The notes: a model not told the origin generated them from the sequence alone. DNA of 43,595 bases from Tubiluchus corallicola (GCA_030141605.1 JAQGDQ010001379.1:1-43595); one strand, 5' to 3'. Shown: positions 31,557 through 42,309, numbered from the stretch's first letter. Made by a program: numbers and translations.

Positions 31557-32039
31557 ATCCTCGTCACATACCCAATGTTTATAAAAGTTTCAGGGAAGAA
31601 AAGCTAAAACAAAACAGCTCGAAAATCGTGTGTGAATTAGTTCACGTTTTTAAAAATTCTATTGGTGTCTGAAGAGAAAAGAATCTTCAAATATTGTTTA
31701 CAAAACAAATTTACCAAAAAAATACACGCAAATTGGAAATTAGAAAGACTGCATAGGAATAGTAGTTCTTTTGTTACTGAATTCCCACCCGGAGTTTTTT
31801 TTTAATTTTCACAATATATGCGTCTTCACAAAATTTCACATATAAATTTCACAAGTTATTGCATAAATTTCACCACATCGCATGGAAAAAGCAAATAAAT
31901 GCAGAAAAAACGTGATAAAATTATTTTTTGCGTGCAGTCATTTATCAGACGTATTATCAAGTCACCATGAGTGTCGAAAGGTAATTTTGATCTCTTCTTT
32001 CGATTTCTAATAACTTCCTAGTTCACAATCGCCTCCTTC
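31557..32039. other. No gene recognised
   Basis: AT-rich unique sequence; TTCACAAAATTTCACA-type strings recur loosely around 31800-31880. Confidence 0.4.
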
Positions 32040-32330
32040 TTCTACTTATTATTTGTATGTAAACTGCAATTACCACATAAATCTAATCATAATTACAGGG
32101 CAGGCGCGTTGACACACCTTCAATTCTAGTGACAGGCAGCAAAATTACTGATTGTCCAGATTAACTCGAGCTCGTTATCTGCCTGTTTGCATGCAATCCA
32201 GGTGATAAGAGGCACAGAGAGATACCTGTTTATGAGAGGTGACCATCTTACGTGAGGTCTTCTCGCATAATCTGGTTATGCAATGTTGCAATGTACATTA
32301 ATTCACGGAGGCAAAGTCTCTGCAAAGAGG
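32040..32330. promoter_or_regulatory. GC-richer unique block with 34-bp imperfect palindrome
   Basis: TTATCTGCCTG and CCAGGTGATAA (32175-32208) flank the perfect palindrome TTGCATGCAA. CTCGAGCTCG lies just upstream. It includes GATA-like and E-box-like strings and no open frame. A regulatory element is possible. Confidence 0.35.
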
Positions 32331-32359
32331 GGATGGAACGTCAGGCCATAAGACCAGTG

Positions 32360-33105
32360 ACAATTTAAGTAATTGTGGCACGCCGCAAGGATCACCTCTA
32401 GAGCCTATTCTGTTTGTCACAACCATAAATTACTTATTGAAAAGATGAGATTTAACATCTGCAAGCTGCCAGGAATTATTAATAATAATCACAAGTAATT
32501 AGTTTTATTATTACTCATTTCTATTTCTTTTTTAAAGAAATTTGGTTCAGTAAGAACTGAAAAAACTGGCAATAACGGATTTTGTTATACGGATGCGAAA
32601 TTAGGGGTACATCAAACAATGAAGTTAATGCCATTAGGGTAAAATGGAACACTTCTTATAGAAAAATATTCGATTTTAGACAAAATGAAAGCGTCAAATT
32701 GTTAATGTATTTTTGTGGCACAATGCCTGCGAATTATTTAATAGATAGTCGAAAATTAAAGTTTGTGAGAAAAATTGTAAACTCTTGCACATTGAGAATT
32801 CCAAAGCTATGCTATTATGTAAATAACAGTCAGGTAAATTTAAAATTTAAATATGGTTGTACTGTAGATCTAAAGAAAATGTAAAATTAAAGGTTAAGAA
32901 CTCATTTAAACATTATGTTTTAAGATACCTATTATAGCTCCTTACAACAGTGTATAATGTAATATAATTACAAGGGAACAACATTGTGTGGTTATTATAA
33001 AGTTGAATGTCTGTAGATATGTTACTTTACTAACATCGCATTACCTGTTTTACTAACATCTTTATCTTTGTAAACTGTATGTTTTTATATGAAATAAAAA
33101 CAGTC
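32360..33105 (+). mobile_element. Decayed non-LTR retrotransposon with internal deletion
   Basis: GTPQGSPLEPILFVTTINYL (from 32377) is the RT PQG block. Only about 140 bp later a frame at 32582-32884 encodes MLYGCEIRGTSNNEV, AIRVKWNTSYRKIF, ESVKLLMYFCGTMP and LIDSRKLKFVRKI, typical of the region well downstream of the RT catalytic core. The intervening YADD and thumb region is missing, so there is an internal deletion. The 3' end is probably at GAAATAAAAACAGT near 33105. Confidence 0.65.
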
Positions 33106-33554
33106 ACTGTGCTTGGTATAGGATTTACAAATGTTTTTCGTACATGTCTATACAATGCAAGTTATCACCAAAAATATTTTGTACAACAAATTCTTATGCT
33201 GTTTGTGATTATGTTTATTCAGCTTTCTAAGCAACCACGACGAAAACTCAAACAACAACAGCAACAGCAGCAACAACAAATATGAGGAATTTTGTCCATC
33301 ATTATGTCGGCGTCATTTTCTAAAATAACTCCCGTGAACCACTTATTTGCAGTAGATCAGTCACTCTTTCATAATTAAGCTGAATCAGTCAAGTGACAGG
33401 CATACGAGACTAAATGGCAACTGGTGTAATTTCACGGGACAGTCAGTCCAGTCCTTGGTATAATGCAGACAAGATTTTTCCCTTTTTCATTTTTGAAAGT
33501 CAAGAAAAAAGATAAATTCATGGAAAAATATAACAAACGAAAAGAAAATTCATT
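33106..33554. other. No gene recognised
   Basis: Unique spacer with a short CAACAG/CAA run at 33248-33280. A 68-residue frame (33079-33285) ends in that run and is not convincing. Confidence 0.4.
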
Positions 33555-34325
33555 TAGCATGTTGAGTTTATATTACTACTATCATTTAAACTTAAAAAAA
33601 CAAAAAAGACAAATTCATTTAGCGTGGTGGGTTTATAGTACTACTATCGTTTAAACGTAGAAAAATATAACAAAAAATGATAAATTCATAAATTCATTTA
33701 GCATGGTGGGTTTATAGTACTACTATCATTTAAACTTGGAAAAATATAACAAAAAATGACAAATCCATTTAGCATGTTGGGTTTATAGTACTACTATCGT
33801 TTAAACTTAGAAAAATATAACAAAAAAAGACAAATCCATTTAGCATGTTGGGTTTATAGTACTACTATCATTTAAACTTGGAAAAATATAACAAAAAATG
33901 ACAAATTCATTTAGCATGGTGGGTTTATATTACTACTATCGTTTAAACTTAGAAAAATATAACAAAGAATGACAAATCCCTTTAGCATGTTGGGTTTATA
34001 GTACTACTATCGTTTAAACTTAGAAAAATATAACAAAAAAGACAAATCCATTTAGCATGTTGGGTTTATAGTACTACTATCATTTAAACTTAGAAAAATA
34101 TAACAAAAAATGACAAATTCATTTAGCATGGTGGGTTTATATTACTACTGCCATTTAAACTTAGAAAAATGTAACAAAACAGACAAATCCATTTAGCATT
34201 TTGCGTTTATATTACTACTATCATTTAAATTTAGAAAAATATAACAATAGAAAAGACAAATTCATTTAACATGTTGGGTTTATATTACTACTAGCACTTG
34301 AACTTTGAAAAAATATAACAAAGTA
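33555..34325. repeat. About 70-bp minisatellite, about 11 copies
   Basis: Units contain CATTTAGCATGTTGGGTTTA, TACTACTATC(A/G)TTTAAACTT and GAAAAATATAACAAAA. Divergence rises toward both ends of the array. Confidence 0.93.
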
Positions 34326-34459
34326 ATTATCAAAAAACCTGTCTAAGCATAAAGTTAATTTATACTACTGCTGTATAGAAATTCACTTGAAAATTATGAC
34401 GTAACTGGTAGACTTCGTGATTTTTCGTAACTGCATCGTGGCATCCGGGAGAGTGTTGA

Positions 34460-34917
34460 TTAACCCTTTCAGTCCCAAATTATTTTTCTTATAAGAAATT
34501 TTTTTTTGGCTTGGTACTTTTGTTCAGTATGTCCATCTTGTTTACACATAATTATTTTTTTCTACCTGTGCCCGCGTGCTAAATATAGCCTGTATCCCAC
34601 GGGATACATTGGGATTCAATGGAAGCATAAAATGTTCTTCATTTTGCAACTGCTGATAATTTTTTAAAGTATTTAAGACATTTAGTATGCAGGCTATGCT
34701 GATCTGTACAAAGTCGTCTCTAAAGTACTGTACCTTGCGCAGTTTTTTATGCTATGTAGATTTTCTAGTTTGCCATTTTATCACCATTTTTAGTCTATTG
34801 TTATTGGCTTAAATCAAAATAACTATTAATAGATCAAATAACTCTCAGTTATTATTAATTTTAAAGGCAGAAAACATTCTCGTATCCCACGGGATACAAC
34901 GGGTCTGAAAGGGTTAA
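34460..34917 (+). mobile_element. piggyBac-like MITE, copy 1 (450 bp plus TTAA)
   Basis: TTAA occurs on both sides (34460-34463, 34914-34917). The ends are CCCTTTCAGTCCC and GGGTCTGAAAGGG, inverted with one mismatch over 13 bp. TTAA target sites and CCC-starting ends are the hallmark of piggyBac elements. Inside, GTATCCCACGGGATAC occurs near each end (34592-34607 and 34882-34897). There is no transposase, so it would depend on an autonomous relative. Confidence 0.82.
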
Positions 34918-35079
34918 ACTAATTCAACCTTAAACCTTACCTAATGTTCACGCAAAAATATCACAAAATCACCTTTCTATTTTTTTGTAAAAACTTATTA
35001 TATTTTTGACAGAAATGACCAGAAAGAGCTTAATTACAATTAACCTACAGAAAGGCAGTTCAAACATTTTAAAAACTAC

Positions 35080-35284
35080 GCAATTGAAGCCACGACAAAG
35101 CGCACGCATTAAGCGTTATTATTAATTACTTTAATTGGACTTAATTAAGATTCGGAGGCAGCGTAGCGTATCATGCCTAACTGTGAATTAGACCTCATCT
35201 GTGCTAATGGCATTATCTTAATTTCATTAACATTTCGTCAGTAAGTCTTCCACACAGAGCTGCCGATGACTAATGAGTCAGTAT
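35080..35284. other. Unique ATTA-rich block, candidate regulatory element
   Basis: Several homeodomain-like TAATTA, TTAATTAAG and CTAATG strings occur with no tandem structure or coding frame. It might be an enhancer, but I have only motif content to go on. Confidence 0.25.
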
Positions 35285-35342
35285 GCGTGCTTCTCTGCGT
35301 GCGTGCGTGCTTCTCTGCGTGCGTGCGTGCGTGCGTGCTTCT
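35285..35342. repeat. (GTGC)n microsatellite
   Basis: GCGTGCGTGC tracts separated by TTCTCT, three short runs. Confidence 0.92.
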
Positions 35343-35394
35343 TTGCAAGGCCATCAAACTAACAAGAAAGCGAAGTGATTATCAATAAATCGAG

Positions 35395-35700
35395 GAACGA
35401 AGCACAAATAAATAGGCAGGACAACCAACCGACCAAACGATTGACTAAGCAAACGAAGGAAAACGCGAAAAAATGGGCAAATAAACAAGAGAATAATATA
35501 AAAAAAATCTTCATCAAATGGATGAAACAGTCAAACGAAAGAAAAACGAACGAAAGAACGAACGAATGAACGAACGAGCAAAAGAGAGAAGAAAAAAATG
35601 AAAGAAATAATAAACGAACGGATGAACGAACAAACGAACAAACAAACAAGCATGCAAGCAAGCAGATAAAGCAAGAGACAAGCAAAAAAAGAAAGAAATT
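35395..35700. repeat. Degenerate A-rich (GAAC/AAAC/AAGC)n tract
   Basis: The plus strand is strongly A-rich with tetranucleotide texture (AACGAACGAAAGAACGAACG). The Phe/Leu/Ser-rich minus-strand frame across 35359-35880 follows this bias and overlaps the next MITE. Confidence 0.8.
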
Positions 35701-35861
35701 ATACTTACGTGGAGAAAATCTTGATAAAACGATAACAAAGTAACTCAAGAAAAATAATGACAGCAAAAAAAGAAACAGCAGTTTCTGCAGCCTCCCAAAC
35801 AAGCTTTGCATCTTCCAAACGAATTTAAAATTAGCCATCAATATCATGATTACGTTTTCTC

Positions 35862-36327
35862 TTAACCCTTTCAGTCCCAAATTATTTTTTTAATAACAAA
35901 AAATGTTTTGGCTTGGTACTTTTGTTCAGTATGTCCATCTTGTTTACACATAACAATTATTTTTCTACCTGTGCTCGCGTGCGAAATATAGCCTGTATCC
36001 CACGGGATACATTGGGATTCAATGGAAGCATAAAATGTGCTTCATTTTGCAACTGTTGATAATTTATTAAAGTATTTAAGACATTTAGTATGCATGGTAT
36101 ACTGATCTGTACAAAGTCGTCTCTAAAGTACTGTACTTTGAGCAGTTTTTTATGCTATGTAGATTTTCTAGTTTGCCATTTTATCACCATTTTTAGTCTA
36201 TTGTTATTGGCTTGAATCACAATAACTATTAACAGATCAAATAACTGTCAGTTTTAAAATTTTATTAATTTTAAAGGCAGAAAATATTCTCGTATCCCAC
36301 GGGATACAACAGGTATGAAAGGGTTAA
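35862..36327 (+). mobile_element. piggyBac-like MITE, copy 2 (458 bp plus TTAA)
   Basis: Same family and orientation as 34460-34917, about 90% or more identical, flanked by TTAA (35862-35865, 36324-36327). Ends are CCCTTTCAGTCCC and AGGTATGAAAGGG. GTATCCCACGGGATAC is at 35995-36010 and 36292-36307. It differs from copy 1 by small indels such as an extra TTTTAAAATT-like stretch near 36252. Confidence 0.82.
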
Positions 36328-36761
36328 CCATTAACAGTTGGGCGAGTTAAACGATTTTGCAGTAACTAAACTGCTCAAAATTTAGTTTTATAATTTGGTA
36401 AATAATACAGCCTGTTCACTGCTGCCTCTGGCTTCAATTAATTATGTAGTCAAGTTACACATTGTATAATAAAAGTAAATGGCTTCCTATTATCTAATCA
36501 AAAAAGCAAGTCGGGCAGACGTTTTGCAAGCATTAGGTTGGCAAGTCATCAAGAAGATTTGATAAAGTGAACATCATTAGTGTGAGTATGCCTGAGGAAT
36601 TGTAATACAAACGACGAGGAGGGTCTAAGAGAAGACTTCAGACTCGGAGAGAATCAGAGAGAGAGCTCTTAAGAAGTCAGTTTGGAACGATGACGAACGG
36701 CGGCAGCAACAGCAGTGAGCGAAACAAGAATAACAGCATCCTTATTATTACTGGTCATTTT
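36328..36761. other. No gene recognised
   Basis: Unique spacer, purine-rich near 36610-36680. No coding frame independent of the following ATC repeat. Confidence 0.4.
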
Positions 36762-36796
36762 CGTCATATTTATCATCATCATCGTCATCGTCGTCG

Positions 36797-36830
<34 letters not shown>

Positions 36831-36863
36831 AATCGATCATCATCATCATCATCATCAACATCG

Positions 36864-36894
<31 letters not shown>

Positions 36895-36947
36895 TAATGA
36901 TTATCATCATCTTCGTCATCATTAGTCATCATCATCATTATCATTAG

Positions 36948-36999
<52 letters not shown>

Positions 37000-37002
37000 T
37001 AG

Positions 37003-37039
<37 letters not shown>

Positions 37040-37042
37040 TAG

Positions 37043-37086
<44 letters not shown>

Positions 37087-37150
37087 TTCATCATTAACCA
37101 TCATCATTAATCATCATCTTCATCATCATCATCGATCAGCATCATCATCA
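36762..37150. repeat. (ATC)n tract with periodic ATTAGTC interruptions
   Basis: CAT/ATC triplets interrupted by CATTAGTCATC several times, indicating blockwise expansion. His and Ser frames are artefacts. Confidence 0.96.
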
Positions 37151-37625
37151 TTATCAACAACAACAATGACGACGGCGACAACAACAACAACAACAACAAC
37201 AACAACAGCACAACAGAATAATTTTCATCAATAGCAATAGCAGCAGCAACAGCAACAGCAGGATCAAATCACATATCACAGTACAACACTATTAAGAGTA
37301 ACAGTGACAATTGTTAGAGTAGCAGGTATAAGAGCTGCTTGAAAAAGCAGAAACAGCTACAGTGATAGCAACAGCAGCAATAGCAACAACAACAGCAACA
37401 GCAACAGCAAGATCATATCACACATCATACTACAACAGTATTAACAGTAACAGTGACAATTGTTAGAGTAGTAGATAGTAGCAGGTATAAGAGCTGCTTG
37501 AAAAACAGCAGCAGCAGTAGCAGAAACAGCTACAGTGGTAGCAACAGCAGCAGCGGCAACAACAACGGTAACAGGAACAACACTTCTGTGATAGCAGCAA
37601 CAGCAGCAGCAGCAGCAGCAACAGC
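37151..37625. repeat. (CAA/CAG)n tract with embedded ~150-bp duplication
   Basis: CAA and CAG triplets contain two copies of a unique string (ATTAACAGTAACAGTGACAA, TTGTTAGAGTAG and GTATAAGAGCTGCTTGAAAA) near 37290-37345 and 37440-37505. Ser/Asn/Ala frames here are not convincing genes. Confidence 0.93.
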
Positions 37626-38107
37626 ATCTTTTCTCCGTTTCTAGGGGTTCCAGGTGTTTACTTGAAAGTTTGCCATTTCTAAACTTTCTTTTCTATCTTC
37701 CCCTCTCTGTCCTCGTTCTATCTCTCCTCCCCTTCCACCCCGTCCGCCCACTCTTACAATCTGTCATCTAAACTGTATCACGGTGCTACACACGATTAGC
37801 TGACTAACCGCAACTCGACGGTGCGCCACACTCAATCGGATTTCCCGCTCCTTAAAACAAAATGAAATCAGCATCAGCTAATCAAATGAATTGTCCTCTC
37901 GGTCGTTACTCGGCTCGACACAACTCTTGATTATACTGAGGAGACTGATGATTGATCGTGCAGCATCAGTACCAAATTGAATTGATCTGAGCATCTCGAA
38001 TGAGGAAGATGCTTCAGCGAACAGACGGAGGATGAATTACAAACGGGTCAAAGCAATTTATTTATTTACACGACCTTAGATCAGAAGAATACGGATGACT
38101 GATGGGG
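37626..38107. other. Unique GC-balanced block, candidate regulatory element
   Basis: No coding frame. GCTAATCAAATGAATTG and the Hox/Pbx-like TGATTGAT at 37949-37956 occur in non-repetitive sequence of higher complexity than its flanks. Confidence 0.3.
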
Positions 38108-39268
38108 CTCTGCACTAAATGCAAGGCCTGACTATCCTGTAGACTAGTATAGGCTGCAGGCTGCACTAAATGCAAGGCCTGACTATCCTATAGGCTAGTA
38201 TAGGCTGCAGGCTGCACTAGATGCAAGGCCTGACTATCCTGTAGACTAGTATAGGCTGCAGGCTGCACTAGATGCAAGGCCTGACTATCCTGTAGACTAG
38301 TATAGGCTGCAGGCTGCACTAGATGCAAGGCCTGACTATCCTATAGACTAGTATAGGCTGCAGGCTGCACTAAATGCAAGGTCTGACTATCCTGTAGGCT
38401 AGTATAGGCTGCAGGCTGCATTAAATGCAAGGCCTGACTATCCTGTAGGCTAGTATAGGCTGCACTACATGCAAGGCCTGACTATCCTGTAGGCTAGTAT
38501 AGGCTGCAGGCTGCACTAGATGCAAGGCCTGACTATCCTGTAGGCTAGTATAGGCTACAGGCTGCACTAGATGCAAGGCCTGACTATCCTGTAGACTAGT
38601 ATAGGCTGCAGGCTGCACTAAATGCAAGGCCTGACTATCCTGTAGACTAGTATAGGCTGCAGGCTGCACTAAATGCAAGGCCTGACTATCCTGTAGACTA
38701 GTATAGGCTGCAGGCTGCACCAAATGCAAGGCCTGACTATCCTGCAGACTAGTATGGGCTGCAGGCTGCACTAAATGCAAGGCGTGACTATCCTGTAGAC
38801 TAGCTAGTATAGGCTGCAGGCTGCACCAAATGCAAGGCCTGACTATCCTGTAGACTAGTATAGGCTGCAGGCTGCACCAAATGCAAGGCCTGACTATCCT
38901 GTAGACTAGTATAGGCTGCAGGCTGCACTAAATGCAAGGCCTGACTATCCTGTAGACTAGTATAGGCTGCAGGCTGCACCAAATGCAAGGCCTGACTATC
39001 CTGTAGGCTAGTATAGGCTACAGGCTGCAATAAATGCAAGGCCTGACTATCCTGTAGGCTAGTATAGGCTGCAGGCTGCACTAGATGCAAGGCCTGACTA
39101 TCCTGTAGGCTAGTATAGGCTACAGGCTGCACTAGATGCAAGGCCTGACTATCCTGTAGACTAGTATAGGCTGCAGGCTGCACTAAATGCAAGGCGTGAG
39201 TATCCTATAGGCTAGTATAGGCTGCAGGCTGCACTAAATGCAAGGCCTGACTATCCTATAGGCTGTAG
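38108..39268. repeat. 51-bp minisatellite, about 22 copies
   Basis: The unit contains GGCTGCACTAAATGCAAGG, CCTGACTATCCTGTAGAC and TAGTATAGGCTGCA. Since 51 is 17 codons, the minus strand stays open for long stretches (38421-38780 and 38800-39192), repeating AAYTSLQDSQALHLVQP. An 8-bp loss near 38461, a 4-bp gain near 38802 and CTATAG stops in edge units break the frame. Confidence 0.97.
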
Positions 39269-39794
39269 CGTAGCTTAGGGTCCCTGAAGCTTTGGTAAGA
39301 TTTGGTAAAAAATCTGTCTTATCGCAACAGTTGTGGTGAATTATGTGCTAATTTGGTTTGTAATAAATAGTAAAATTGTGGCATTTCTTAAAGATTATTT
39401 TATTGACAATCAAAAGATAATCAGTCTAGGTTACTTAAACTATTTACAATAAGTTTACTTCAATCTATGTAAATATCTCTAAAAATAACAAACAGAAGAC
39501 GGGTGGGGAGTTTATCTGACGGGTGGATCTACCCGAGGGGGGGGGTCATAATTTCATTAGCCTAAGGACCTCGAAGGGCCATAATCCTGCCCTGACTAAA
39601 ATGTTGCTTCTCTTTTAGTTGTGAATTTACGGTAAAGGGGTACAGCTCATTAGGCCTAAAACTGATCCATTTTTAAAGATATACAAGAGATTTTTATACT
39701 CGTGTTAAACTACGTTTGACTGCAGCTCCACCTGTACTAATTGTAAATAAAGACAAAGAGAAAAGAAAGACAAAGACATATAATATTTTCATAT
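39269..39794. other. No gene recognised
   Basis: Unique sequence with a G run at about 39536-39545. No open frame or known element. Confidence 0.4.
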
Positions 39795-39804
39795 ATTTTA
39801 TCAT

Positions 39805-40205
39805 ACTTTTCGGAAACGCATTGCACAAAAAACGGGTGCTGTACCTCTCTCAGTTCAGATGCGTTAGTTTGTGACGAACTGCACACGTTCGACAGCTGAT
39901 GCGTGAGCAAAATTTGAAATTTGAATGTTTATCTTAAAACTTGTCTAGTTTTAGTACAACACACTGAATATCTTACAGTAGCGCTGTACTTCAATTTACG
40001 CTTTCGCAAACACTTGCAACACGCTCATGCAATCTTTTTGATGTAGTAAATCACGTTAGTTTGTGATGGCTCACGCGTGGTTAATTAAGTTTTTAATCTA
40101 TTATTTAATTATTAGAAACGCATTTGCAGTATTAATTGTGTTAAAATGTATACTTTTTACTAAACTTGAAAATGGGATAGTATAAGAGAAATCATCCTGT
40201 CTTCC
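39805..40205 (-). mobile_element. Dispersed repeat family A, copy 5
   Basis: Same orientation as 8945-9345 and reverse of 26608-27165. It retains GGTGCTGTACCTCTC, CACACGTTCGACAGCT, CTGTACTTCAATTTACGC, GTTAATTAAG and AAACGCATTTGCAGTATTAA. It is truncated at the side corresponding to the CACAAACACAATTTC end. Confidence 0.7.
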
Positions 40206-40359
40206 TTGAAGTACGACCCCATCACCAGAACCAGTAACAGTGAAATCAGTCATCTAAGATAGATTTATGAAATTCGACCCCAGAACGTTTAAGAACTCGA
40301 TATAAACGCGCAAATTCCAAACCGATTTAGAAACATTTGCGGTTGGAAACACAGAAAGG

Positions 40360-40640
40360 CAGGCAGGTAAATCTGCACAGCCTCGGTCATTTCAAAGGTT
40401 TCCACAATACCTGCCTGGGTTCCCGCGGTGTACGTAATGGCAGTAGTTGTTCTGGTAGCTGAATGCTCCTCTCAATCAAATCTGTTGTTCTGTATTATTC
40501 CCCGGCTAAACATTTCGCACAACTTTGCTTTGGGGTGCCCTAATCCCTTAATAACCCTTCTCTAATTCCGCTGCTCACATTCGGGAAAACGCGAGAAACT
40601 CGACTGCACTTCCGAACGTCACAATATGGACGAAATTTAA
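40360..40640. promoter_or_regulatory. GC-richer block with inverted repeat and TCF-like site
   Basis: Perfect 10-bp arms CAGGCAGGTA (40360-40369) and TACCTGCCTG (40408-40417) enclose TTCAAAGG, a TCF/LEF core on the reverse strand. Higher-complexity unique sequence follows to about 40640 with no open frame. A regulatory role is inferred. Confidence 0.35.
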
Positions 40641-40702
40641 ACTTTGAACAGAAAATTTCCCAGGGTGACGTGTCAAAAAAAATTGAAAAATTTGATTGCA
40701 AC

Positions 40703-40835
40703 ATTCCAACAAGCCTTGATCAATACGTATTTGTCCAGCAATAACTTGACTACTGTAGATGCACAGTTAAGCTAATGCATGTACAGCAGTAAAGTCATTG
40801 TTGGACAAAACATGTGGATCAAGGCTTGTTGGAAT
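40703..40835. repeat. 133-nt hairpin (long imperfect palindrome)
   Basis: Left arm 40703-40763 and right arm 40776-40835 pair around a 12-nt loop. The outer 19 bases, ATTCCAACAAGCCTTGATC, pair perfectly. The rest pairs at roughly 80%, and weaker pairing may extend about 15 nt farther out. A foldback MITE, an endo-siRNA hairpin or a long miRNA-like precursor are possible. I see no target-site duplication. Confidence 0.8.
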
Positions 40836-41221
40836 AAGAAATCAAAATTTCTATCAGTATCCATCCTCACAGTAGTTGCAAAACAGTGGTGTTTGCTTAA
40901 TCAAGTTGTCTTAATTTTACATACTATTAACAAATAATAGTCTTTCTATCTTTTATATCATCTCATATATGAGCTTCATTCATTACATCATTCCATTTTA
41001 AGCACTAATTTTTTTTATCACACGATTCACTTTAAAATTTCAGATTATTTCCATTACTTTTTCTTCTTTCACTGTGTGGGACAATCTAACAAGCCCTGCT
41101 TTTTGACTGCCCGCAACACAGTTACCTTCGTATATAGTTGAACAGTGTGTGAGCCTTTTCCTGTGCAGTATTTCTTATTTGTATTATATCCATTGTAGGT
41201 CCTTTCACTAGATATTGTACA
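40836..41221. other. No gene recognised
   Basis: AT-rich unique sequence. A 73-residue minus-strand frame (41069-41290) overlaps a retroposon tail and is probably spurious. Confidence 0.4.
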
Positions 41222-41268
41222 TGAAACTATTGTAAATGTGTAATGTGAAATAAATGACTTATGACTTA
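41222..41268 (+). mobile_element. Retroposon tail, copy of 27961-28010
   Basis: TGAAACTATTGTAAATGTG and GTGAAATAAATGACTTATGA are identical to the 27.96 kb copy. Upstream sequence differs, as expected for truncated retroposons sharing a 3' end. Confidence 0.6.
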
Positions 41269-41726
41269 AAAATCTAATCAAATTTTCCAATTTGCAATTT
41301 TTCTGCAGGTTTCGTTCTTTTGCAAGTTTTTACTGAGTCTTTCTGGTACTGAGAATTTTAATTAGTCTCCATGACAACGCGAGTTTAGAAAATTGAGCAA
41401 GTTTGAGATTAAGCAAGTTTGAGTTTTTTTTGGTTAAAGAAAATATTAATTATTAATAATTGTCAAAAGAATCTACACTCACCAAAATTTTGTAACAAAA
41501 ATTAAATAAAAAGAAAAAAATTATGCAAATGTCTGAATTAAACAAGGATTTTGAAACGTCGACCTATGATTTACGTAACAAACCCAATGAAAATAAAAAA
41601 AGGTGTTAGGCCTAAATAGATAAAGACATAAATGGGTATTTCACAAGCAAATTAATAACAGCAGTTTTAAAACAGCCATTTGAGCTATAAAAAACCCTCA
41701 GACTTTACTTCAAATATTACTGCAAT
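41269..41726. other. No gene recognised
   Basis: AT-rich unique spacer without coding frames. Confidence 0.4.
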
Positions 41727-41911
41727 CAGATTTAAAATCAACAAATTAGTTAAAAAAACTTAAACACGATCTAACACAATAACTATTGTACATCCATGTT
41801 GATTCACCGCGCATGCGTAGCCAGATTTAAAATCAACAAATTAGTTAAAAAAATAAACACGATCTAACACTAACTATAGTACATCCATGTTGATTCAGCG
41901 CGCATGCGTAG
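41727..41911. repeat. 95-bp tandem duplication with NRF1-like sites
   Basis: Copies start CAGATTTAAAATCAACAAAT at 41727 and 41822. Each ends in CGCGCATGCGTAG, close to the NRF1 consensus YGCGCATGCGCR (41808-41820 and 41898-41911). Confidence 0.88.
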
Positions 41912-42309
41912 TCGATCTCATTTCTCAATGGCTTTTTCACAGAGTAAATGAAGTGATTTCAGCCTACAGTAAGCACATAATTACGGGTATTGGGTAAACC
42001 GAGACCCTTCTGGGCAAAATAACCGTCCATATCGGAATCACCATCTTAATTTACGACAACTGATACATATTCTTGTGGTCATGTTGTAATGCTAGTCATG
42101 TTAAACGAGAGGCGAAGCGCCCACGTTAAGGGAAATCACAAACAGTTATTTTAACTGTGAGAAACACAACCTGTTGGTTAGTTAAATGTTATCTAAATTT
42201 TGAGAACACGAATTAATAAATGAATTTTTTTTAATGTCGGGCCATATAAGTTTAAAAGTGTATGTGTTGTTGACACAGTACTTTGGTACATGCAATTCAT
42301 GATTCAATT
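41912..42309. other. No gene recognised
   Basis: Unique spacer without notable structure. Confidence 0.4.

Noticed and set aside
31290-31567. Cys/Val-rich proteins
   Set aside because: Translation of CA/GCAC microsatellite.
35359-35880. 173-residue Phe/Leu/Ser-rich minus-strand protein
   Set aside because: It follows an A-rich tetranucleotide tract and starts inside the piggyBac-like MITE.
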